From: Thalassia testudinum
Taxonomy: Eukaryota; Streptophyta; Magnoliopsida; Alismatales; Hydrocharitaceae
Reading direction: 5' to 3'
Assembly: GCA_037157565.1 (NCBI GenBank)
Contig: JAZHRO010000073.1
Coordinates: forward strand, 19,970,501 to 20,034,500
DNA length: 64,000 nucleotides
The first letter of the stretch is position 1, and every line of letters starts with the position of its first letter. The position numbers were made by a program, and so were the translations under genes. Shown here piece after piece: positions 56,308 to 64,000 of this stretch. Under the pieces are notes generated by a model. That model made no database searches and had not been told where the DNA came from. It worked only from the letters and a program-made list of their open reading frames with translations.

Positions 56308-57905
56308 TCATGGTGATTTTTGATTACATAGCTGATTTAGTTCTTTTTTGTGTAAGACGAACCAGGGATATGCGTACACATCAAGCGTGGATTTTAAAAA
56401 AAATTAGGTGCACATTTTCTCTACCTTAGTCTCAGGCTTCTTTCTAAATCTTAGGCCAGATTTGAATTTTAGTTAGATTTTGCTTTCTAAAAAAAGAGAA
56501 AAATTAGGTAGTTAGATTAGGATTTCCTTTTGAATCTTAGGTTAGAAGTTGCTTGAAAAAAAAATAGAGAGAGAAAACTTGAAAAAGTTTTTTACTCCAA
56601 AAAAATTTTTTGAAAAAGATTGAAAAAAAGAAAAAAAAATTCGAAAAGAAAAAATCATTTTGGTGGGAAGGTTTGAAATTTAAATTTCAAAACCTTTCAA
56701 AAGCCTTTCAACCACATCCCTAATTTTCAGCCTAATTTCAAGGAGCAATTTAAAAATTCATTTGCCAAAAATATATTGAGAAAAAAATTCTAAAATTCGA
56801 GCAAGAGCTTCACATTCAAACCATCGTTTGAATGGAACTATTTATTTAGAAAATTCAGATGGTGTAATTTTTAAAAATTCGTGAATTACAAGGGGGTTAA
56901 CATGACCCAGATTTGAAAATTTTCAAGTTTGAAATTGCAATTCCGAATAATCTCCGAATTGGATCTGACCAAAAATGGTGGGATTTGAAAGATGATCTAA
57001 CTAGCTTTCATTTTCATATTTTTACTGAATTTTTGGAGTTTGTTTGATACTATTTCAAATTGGAAAATCGACCAGGAGTCAAAATTCCAGATCTGACCCC
57101 CTACATTTAAAAATTCTTATTTATTCCTTTGAAAAAGTTGAAAATTACAAAAGATATTATTTTAAAAGATAATTGAAAAAGGAATTTTCCTGTCAAATTT
57201 CAAATTATTTGGATTCCATTTACATATCAAAGAATTGATTTATTTCTGTTGGTTTGCTGAAACCCTAGAATTGAGTAAACCCTAGGTTATACCTTTAGGG
57301 TCAAATTTCTAGAGACCACACATTTGGGCTAACCTAGACTAAATCAAGTATAGTGGCTAGCCGGTGAGCTTGGTCACCTTGTGGGCCACTCACCACAAAC
57401 CCCAGCTGAAGAAAAAAGGGTTAAGAAAATTGTTAAAATACATAAATCAATCTGGATTTATTGTCATACTATTGGGTGATTTCAACCTCTTCTGCCAAAC
57501 CTGGTGACTAAGCCTGCGAGGTAGTGTCAAATGACCGCATCTAAGGGGTACAAAGGAACTAGAGGCAAAAGCCAAAGGAAGAACCTTCCTCTTAGTCCCC
57601 TCATACACAGACCGGTAAGGTTAGCTTGAGAGTCAAGGATTACCTTCAGTTGGTTTCTCGACAAATTTCTTCGGTAATTCAAACTTAAAATGAAACATCC
57701 GATCATCTAATCATAAGGACTATTTGATTAACAAGGCCTTAGCCTTGTCTGGCTTGGCTACACCAACCTAGGGGTTGGTTGGTGTATGTAAGGGAGGAGG
57801 TCACTTAGACCTTGACTATTTAGACCTTGGGAGCCACTCTCAAGGAGGTGAGTCACCTTGCCCAGACCATCTTCTCACCCCTCTTCCTTTATCTTCTTAA
57901 CCGAT
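56308..57905 (+). other. Element 5 leader, non-coding
   Basis: A 1.6-kb AT-rich leader with poly-A-like runs at 56495-56655 and no open frame. A stretch at 57480-57620 (CTGGTGACTAAGCCTGCGAG, then CCTTTGGCTT-like words read on the minus strand) resembles the element 2 leader near 41480-41590 in reverse orientation, which supports an Athila origin. Confidence 0.6.
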
Positions 57906-58256
57906 ATGGCTAACGCTAGACCTGGACCTGATCAGGATCCAGAGAATCTGGACCTAATGGTTCATTTGGGAGCCCAGGTCATTGAATCAGCACAACCTTG
58001 GGATTTGAACCCAAGGAGGCGAAGATGACTTTTCACTTTGCATGAGCCTTCTTCTTGGGTTGTCGAAGTGGTTAACCCATATCCTGACCTAGGATACTAT
58101 GACCCATATGAATCAGCTCTGCAAAGGACGCAATCTTATGACCTTGAATATGATTTCCATACTACTCATTCTTACCCATGGAATATGGGTAGACCTAATT
58201 CAACCCCTAGCACTCCTGAAGAACTACCACTATATATGCGACCACATTATAGAATG
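57906..58256 (+). pseudogene. Element 5 unknown ORF, N-terminal part
   Basis: The ATG at 57906 opens MANARPGPDQDPENLDLMVH and continues to a TGA at 58026-58028 (probably from CGA, as it follows three Arg codons). The same frame goes on with LHEPSSWVVEVVNPYPDLGY, EYDFHTTHSYPWNMG and STPSTPEELPLYMRPHYRM until the solo LTR at 58257. It is rich in Pro, Tyr and acidic residues. It has none of the gag or pol motifs seen in the neighbours. I do not recognise the protein family. Confidence 0.65.
58252..58256. repeat. Target duplication of the second solo LTR, left copy (GAATG)
   Basis: This is identical to 61011-61015 after the LTR. Confidence 0.9.
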
Positions 58257-58689
58257 TGTTGTCGAGCCCGGATAGGTTGTTAATATGATGATTTTATCGT
58301 TGAAGTGTGTATAGCGGTTAACCTAAATCGGACCTAACCATCTCTTTACAATTTTTTTTTTTTTTACCTGGCCTACTTGATTTTATCTTGTCACTTTTAG
58401 GCCCAGGGTCGAACTCAGGGAAGTGGGGTACAAGTCAAGTTTCTACGCATTTCCTACAACGAGTCTCTTCCGTTCGTTTATTGTGTTTTTGATGTTTTTC
58501 TTATTTAGATTTTTTTTCTGGTAATCTTTGTCCTTGAGGCACACCCTAAAATTGGGTTCTTGGCTTTGAGCCAAAATAGAGTTCCAAGACGGGTCTTGCT
58601 ATTCGCAAGACGGAGTACCTACAAGTCAAAGATTATCTTTTCTCTTTTATATATATATTTTTTGTCTTTGTACTATCAGGAAAGCGAAA

Positions 58690-59058
58690 CAGAAATAAGG
58701 TAAATATAGTATATATATATAGGTATATAATATGTATATAAAGGGGTGGGGGTGGAGGCGGAGATGGAGTGTAGCATGGTGTCGAGTCGATCGTCGTCTA
58801 AAGAGACGCAACCAACAGGACTAGGTGTCGCGTGGAGTGTGGGATGGATGGTGGAAGATGTATGTAACCACGCTTTTTGTATGCGTGTACCGGGGAATAT
58901 CAACAACTGGTGCAGATATTCCCACGATACAGCGTATGGTAAATAAGGTGAAAATATATATATATGCATATATGTAAATATATCTATATGTATATATATA
59001 TATATATATCGTTATAAATATATAGGTATATATATATGTATGTATAAGTATATAGTAA

Positions 59059-59103
<45 letters not shown>

Positions 59104-59258
59104 ACATAGGTAGGTGTGTATATATACATATATATATATATACTTAGTTATATAGGTAATATATATATATAGATATATGTATATATGTAAGTATATATGT
59201 ATATTTATATAAGTAATGTATATATGTATATATATATATAAGTATATATATAAGTAAG

Positions 59259-59289
<31 letters not shown>

Positions 59290-59490
59290 ATATATATATA
59301 TGTATGTATATATATATATATATATATATATAGGTATGTATGCATGTATACTAATACATAAGTATATAGATACTACTATATGTATAAATATAAGTATATA
59401 TATATATGTATATATATATAAGTATATAAATATATGTATATATATATCAATATATAAGTATATGTATATATATATAAATATGTCTATAAT
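58690..59490. repeat. Long imperfect TA/TATG microsatellite
   Basis: About 800 bp of TATATA with interspersed TATG, TAAG and TAGG steps, followed by a TG run (59499-59518) and a GA run (59578-59600). It lies in the part of the solo LTR downstream of the TATA box. Tyr/Ile frames through it are an artefact of the repeat. Confidence 0.95.
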
Positions 59491-60630
59491 AGAGTATAGG
59501 TGTGTGTGTGTGTGTGTGGAAGTGTGAGTGTAGGTGTGTGTGAGCGTCGGTGTAGAGAGTGCTGTGAGTGTTGTGAGTGAGAGAGAGAGAGAGAGAGAGC
59601 GGGAGAGAGAGCACTGCCGCACTGCTGAGGGGTGGAGTTAAGGCGTCTGTAGCTAGTGGGCGTCGTCTAGAGGACCCAAGCCCGCGTGCAGGTGCACACG
59701 CACGCAAACAAGCACGCGCTGGGGGGGTGAAGGGCACGGAGAGTAGACGCAGCGCACCGTGCTACGCGAAGGCTGGAGTGGGCGTTGGTGCTTGCAGGCA
59801 CGCGTGGGCGAAGAGAGCGGGCGACGTAGGCACTGGGAGAGGGCTGGCGGACGGGCGGGCGGGCGCGTAAACGGGTGAGGGCCGGTTGCAGTGCGCCGGG
59901 TGACTGGTAAAGTGAGAAGCTCACCGGTCAGCCCACTGTAGCCACAGTGTCGCGCAAACTCGCATGAACAGTGGCTACAGTGGTCGTCTGCGCCGTGCAA
60001 CTGGGAGCTGTAGGTGGCATGAGTGTGGCCGGCTCGCGGCTGGCGCGTGCGGGCTGGCACGCGAGGGAGAAGGCCTGCGTCAGTCGGTTGCGAGCGCGGA
60101 GAGCTCGCGACAGAGCGTGCGGAGAGGGAGGCGAGGGTGCCTGCAGCTTGCGCGGAAGCTTGCAAGTGCTGGCAGGGGTGCGGGGAAGTGCTTGGCCGGC
60201 CGTTGCAGTGACGTGCAGAGGCCGGTTGCGGGCGGGAGAGAGTGCAACAGGGCGGAGAAGTGGGAGGTGGAGAGGGCTTGCAGGCATGCGCGGAGGGCGT
60301 GGGCTGCTGCTGTTGCTACTGCTGGGCGTGCGAAGCTTTTGAGCTTCAGATCTTGAAGCTGCCGCTCCAATGGCAGAAGGTGCTGGAACAAAAAAAAAAG
60401 CTAGAAAAGAGCCACCACGCCCACCGGCTCTTTGAAGAGCTAGGCGGTGGTGGTCTCACTGTGGTGGTGTGCACCACAGTGAGGGCTCCTGCCCGCCGGG
60501 TGTCTCCTCGGAGGAGGAGGGCCGGCGTATGGAGGGAGAGGGAGGAGAGGACAGCTTGGAAGGAGATGGAGCTGCCTGTGGGTTTTTTGGCTGGGACTAG
60601 GCTTGCTTTTTTGCAAGAAGGAACCATGGA

Positions 60631-60640
60631 TTTTTATAGG
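60631..60640 (-). promoter_or_regulatory. TATA box of the second solo LTR
   Basis: CCTATAAAAA on the minus strand lies about 370 bp after the LTR start and just before a CT-poor, GC-rich region. It is the only good TATA box in this LTR, so transcription would run leftward. Confidence 0.6.
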
Positions 60641-61010
60641 AGAAGAAGGCATGGCCGTGCATGGCTCATGCAGCTGCAGGGAGAGGTTGGAATGGCTTGG
60701 CAGGGAGAGGCAGCTGCAGGGAAGGGCAGCTGCAGGGAATGGCGCGTGAGGAAGAAATTGCTCCATGCAGCCACGGGGAGAAAGATTTAAAAATCAAAAG
60801 GAAATAAAAATAGAGATGGGAATTTTGCAAAGATGCACTTGAGGAAAAATGTAAAATGCAAGGCCACTTATTTCATTCTCCTCCCTACTCAATTAAATGC
60901 ATGCATGCATGTATTTTTACAATGCAACTATGGAGACCTAATATGCATTGGTAATGCTAGGAAATAGCACAAGATGGCACAATTGCAGGCGTATTTTTGC
61001 GGTGCAATCA

Positions 61011-61015
61011 GAATG
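61011..61015. repeat. Target duplication of the second solo LTR, right copy (GAATG)
   Basis: It is the partner of 58252-58256. The element 5 frame resumes at 61016. Confidence 0.9.
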
Positions 61016-62082
61016 CAGTGAGCTATAGCTAAGACTAAAGACCAAGTCGCATTCTATCTGCATGAAATCCAAGCAACTACTAATCCGGAACAAAGATGAA
61101 CCTGGATTCCATTTCAAGAACTTTTAATGGAAGCCCTTCGGGAAACAACAGTGATGACAAGGCTAACTAGACAAAATTGGGAACTTCAAGAGATACTGCT
61201 TTTGCGATATCAAGTGGAAAATAGCCTTGGAGACCTCAAAGAACCTGAAATTACTACGCCTAAAGGAGACACAGGAGATTCTCAGGAGTGGACACTCGAA
61301 ATTGATTTAGGGGAAGAAAAACCCAGTATGAATGTGGGACATGAGCAGGGAATATCCTGAATGGATTCATCTGAGAACTCCATTCGTGAAAATGATGAGG
61401 AGAGGATTACTATCTCCAAGACCGATTCGCAATTTGGATACCCTGAATCTTGGGAGATACCTCATAGGTTGGACAAGCCGGATGAGATGAAGGAGATCCA
61501 CTCGAGGATATGGATCTTGAGGCAAGCATTCCATGTGACACTACTGATCAATCTAGGCCACTTCCCATGGAAGGTGAATCTATTTTTGATCCAACACCAT
61601 CCAACTTGCATCCTTCTTCTTTCACCTACATCCCTGATTTTGATATTGGAGACTCTGAGATGACACTCTCTATCCCTAATTCCGATATCCGAAGATTAGA
61701 AATAGCTATGGATGCTTTGCCTGAAGAAATGGATGTGCTATCTGAGGTAGGAATTAATGAGGAACCCACTACATATGAGAGTGAAACACTGAGTAGAATG
61801 AATTGGGGACTCACTTACAATCCTAGTCAATCTAATGGATGGCTCGACTCGAAGACTGAGTCAACTTCCGAGGAATCAGAGATGAATTCTGATGTGGATG
61901 AAGTGATTTCGAACGATTATTTCAATGGCATCCCCATAGAACTTCTACTTTCACACATACCCCCATATGACTCAAATCCTGTTGAGGGCATGATCTTTGA
62001 TGTTAATTACCATTATGAACACCCCTATGATTCAGACTCTAGTTCTGACATATTCTGGGATGATATCAATCTACTCTCTTAG
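61016..62082 (+). pseudogene. Element 5 unknown ORF, C-terminal part (acidic)
   Basis: The frame resumes at 61016 with AIAKTKDQVAFYLHEIQATT after an early TGA. It then has FQELLMEALRETTVMTRLTR, QNWELQEILLLRYQVENSLG (Leu/Glu-rich, possibly helical), a TGA at 61358-61360, and an acidic stretch (SSENSIRENDEERITISKTD). A frameshift near 61500 leads to MDLEASIPCDTTDQSRPLPM, RRLEIAMDALPEEMDVLSEV, NDYFNGIPIELLLSHIPPYD and the end DSDSSSDIFWDDINLLS at 62082. The product would be strongly acidic, about 470 residues with the N-terminal part. No known domain is recognised and no catalytic motif is visible. Confidence 0.65.
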
Positions 62083-62542
62083 GAATTTCCTGTTGAATTC
62101 TAGAACATGATGGATTAGCAGAATCATTAGCAAGATCCTCACTCTGATTATCCTCTATTTTGTGCCCTCACTCTGCATTTTGCTATAGCTAGACTTTTTG
62201 GAGTAGGGGTACATAATCAACTAGTTCGCATTTGTGGATCATTGATTCTGGGAGCACACAAACATATCTTTCTCTTGATCTTAACTAGCTCCTACACAAT
62301 CACGAGGACATCTGATTGAGTTTTTGCCCAGTTGGAGGTGTTAAACTCAGCATCTGTAAATAGCAAACTTAGCACTTATACATATAGACATATCCTTTAT
62401 ACATAGCACATTTCATTCTAGCATAGTATTCTGCATATTGTGATTACTATTGTAGTGTTGGCATGAGCTGAATGACAAGTTAGGAGCAGCTCCAGGTGAT
62501 TTGTACCCACTTACACCCTATCTTATTTCATTTTCTCTTATT

Positions 62543-62580
62543 CATGAGTGAGGACATGCAAGAACTTAGGCATGGGGGGT
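62543..62580 (+). other. Element 5 internal G-tract module
   Basis: CATGAGTGAGGACATG, then AACTTAGGCATGGGGGGTA with six G (62574-62579). It corresponds to the modules at 27249-27284 and 50169-50206, so element 5 descends from or was built on an Athila backbone. Confidence 0.75.
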
Positions 62581-63284
62581 AGTACATATAAACTGGAAAT
62601 TTTCTGCCAACACCTGGGGGGAATAGATCATTTTATCAAGAGATTTTATTAGGGATTTATTCTTTAGTAGATTCTTGAACTTAAAATCCAATCTAATTTC
62701 ACACTTGCATGTAGAATTTGCAATAGATCCAATGCGAAGATCGATAGACATCTCTAGTTTGTCGAGAAGAAGCATTGCTTCTTCTCTTGAACCCTTGGAT
62801 AGTAATCAGTGAGTCAGGTGAACCATCTTCTAGTAGATCCACCAAAAACATGTGTGAGGTGAGAGTAGAGAGTCTGCTGGTGTTCTTAGACTAGTGTAAG
62901 GAATCTTAAATTCTGGATAATTAGATAATGATATTCGGAGTTAGGCACAACTTTTGCTCTCAGTTCTTGCATACAAATTCTTTGAGAGAGTCCTTGCGAG
63001 AGCCACCAAATAAGGCAAATACATAGAGAGCAGGTTCTAATAAAACTAAGACTGAGGTAGATAGTCATGACTGCCCTTCATGAAATCCTTGGTTGAAGGA
63101 GGATACTGATATCAATGTCAGAAATACGTTGTCATTTCCATTCTCTTCCTAGTGTCGAGAATAGGCACTTCCACCAAATAAGCCACCCAAAGTCCTCTTG
63201 AACATCCCCAATCCCAAATAATGCCTCGTGAATAAAACTACGTATGCTATGTTGCATTGTGTTAGTAGATATGGCATTATATTA

Positions 63285-63400
63285 GTATATAAAAAAGAAA
63301 AAAAAGAGAGAAGAAAAAAAAAGAAGAAAAAGAGAGAGAAAAAAGAAGAGAGAGAAAAAAAGAAGAAAAAAAAGAGAAAAGAAAAAAAAAATCTTGCCAT
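63285..63400 (+). repeat. Long purine tract (AAAGAG type)
   Basis: About 105 bases of almost only A and G; a second one lies at 63615-63705. Lys/Glu/Arg frames through them are low-complexity artefacts. Their position in the tail of element 5 leaves open a role as extra polypurine primers. Confidence 0.85.
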
Positions 63401-64000
63401 ATTGAGAAGTGTGAGTTATGTTAAGTACATTGAGGCAACACCTACTACCCTTACGATCCACCAAATACAGCCTTAACCTACTTTTCCATATTTCTGGCTG
63501 CCTGAATACAGATTGAGGGCTTCTGACTTAGTCATAGGATTATTAGAACTTAATTGAAGTGTAATGCCGTGAGAGATCACTAAATATATTCACAAATCTA
63601 GTGAGATGTGAGAGCAGGAAGAAAAAGAAAAGAAAAAGAAAAAAAAGAAAAAGAAAAGAAAAAGAAAGAGAGAGAGAGAGAGAAAAAGAGAGAAGAAAAA
63701 ATACAAAATACTTAAGAGAGCATAGTTTCCAGCCTCTCTTGAAGTTGATTTATTTAATAATCTGGGAATCTAGATTCTGAAATACTGGTCTCTATATAGA
63801 ACCAAAGGAGAGTGAGTCACCAAATATAAATCCATTTAACTCAGACATCTTCTACCTAACCCAAAAAGCTGGGGCTAAAACTAAAGGATATTCTATGTCC
63901 CCGAGAGGAGGTTTGCCTATCCCAACAGAGTTTTACTAAGGGTCGAGTATGAGCTTTAGATGTGTGTTGATTTTTCACTTGGATCCATTGCATAGGATAT

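Larger units (their letters stand above)
58257..61010 (-). repeat. Solo LTR (2754 bp) inside the element 5 ORF
   Basis: The minus strand runs from TGATTGCACCGCAA (61010) to GGCTCGACAACA (58257), flanked by the exact duplication GAATG. A TATA box (CCTATAAAAA, 60640-60631) and the U5 motif CTTCCCTGAGTTCGACCC (58424-58407) confirm the orientation. It contains a very GC-rich segment (about 59640-60350) and an 800-bp TA microsatellite. Removing it with one target copy puts both parts of the element 5 ORF in the same frame. Confidence 0.92.
54597..64000 (+). mobile_element. Element 5: Athila-like non-autonomous LTR element with an unrecognised ORF, 3' end outside window
   Basis: A 1689-bp LTR (54597-56285) is followed by a tRNA-Asp primer site, a 1.6-kb leader, one long decayed reading frame (57906-58256 plus 61016-62082, split by a solo LTR) and a tail with the TTAAACTCAGC block and the GGACA..GGCATGGGGGG module found after pol in elements 2-4. 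No gag, protease, reverse transcriptase or integrase motif occurs. The element must have used enzymes from relatives. The 3' LTR is not reached. Confidence 0.8.
62083..64000 (+). other. Element 5 non-coding tail
   Basis: It begins with a decayed copy of the pol-tail block (GGAGGTGTTAAACTCAGC, 62331-62348) without the GGG-AGGCAA-CCC hairpin. The G-tract module follows at 62543-62580. After that come AT-rich sequence and two long A/G runs. No frame is supported. No LTR start is reached before the window ends. Confidence 0.65.

Noticed and set aside
58984..59622. A 212-codon Tyr/Ile-rich frame on the minus strand.
   Set aside because: It is produced by the TA microsatellite; any frame through TATATA is open and encodes Tyr-Ile.
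59640..60790. A GC-rich block with several open frames that looks like a gene with a CpG-rich promoter.
   Set aside because: It lies wholly inside a solo LTR with exact target copies, and the frames have low-complexity Arg/Ala composition.
63228..63476. A Lys/Arg-rich frame that looks like a nuclear basic protein.
   Set aside because: It is a translation of the A/G tract in the element 5 tail.

Overview
The window is plant nuclear DNA made almost wholly of LTR retrotransposons. The Ty3/Gypsy lineages present (Tekay-type chromovirus and Athila), the plant tRNA-Asp and tRNA-Met primer sites, the multi-kilobase LTRs and the deep nesting all point to a flowering plant with a large, repeat-rich genome, in heterochromatin. 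The species cannot be told from the sequence. I found no intact host gene, tRNA, rRNA or CRISPR array.

Layout. (1) 1-9671, plus strand: a Tekay-type chromovirus. Its first LTR is cut by the window edge, gag-pol-chromodomain (2159-6921) is broken by stops and one frameshift, and its 3' LTR is complete (7007-9671). (2) 9672-17569: old, mostly unassignable non-coding DNA with a gag zinc-knuckle relic on the minus strand (10490-10790), LTR-like pieces, a trinucleotide-rich stretch and a cluster of GACGTC-like words. (3) 17570-19108, plus strand: the start of an Athila-type LTR (element 6), cut by the next insertion. (4) 19109-43420, minus strand: an Athila element (element 2), with LTRs at 19109-20519 and 42411-43420 (the second truncated). 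Its pol is split by (5) a complete second Athila element (element 3, 23130-37021, minus strand), which has two 2.8-kb LTRs and a perfect GTCAG target duplication. Removing element 3 restores the reading frame of the outer pol. (6) 43421-54321, plus strand: a third Athila element (element 4), lacking its 5' LTR and half of gag and split by a solo LTR (46639-48365). (7) 54322-54596: a fragment of yet another LTR. (8) 54597 to the window end, plus strand: element 5, an Athila-like element with LTR, tRNA-Asp primer site and 3' tail module. In place of gag and pol it carries one unrecognised acidic reading frame (57906-58256 joined to 61016-62082), split by a 2.75-kb solo LTR (58257-61010).

How the parts relate. 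Elements 2, 3 and 4 share gag, DLG-type protease, FMDD reverse transcriptase, RNase H and DDE integrase. After pol they share a series of non-coding RNA-like modules: a GGG-AGGCAA-CCC hairpin, a CAATG-AGGA-CATTG hairpin followed by a G-tract that copies the terminal polypurine tract, and (elements 3 and 4) a three-copy ~50-60 nt tandem repeat. Element 5 keeps the LTR, primer site and G-tract module but has lost or replaced the protein genes, so it probably depends on enzymes from relatives like 2-4. Most premature stops are the kind produced by C-to-T change, as expected of silenced, methylated repeats.
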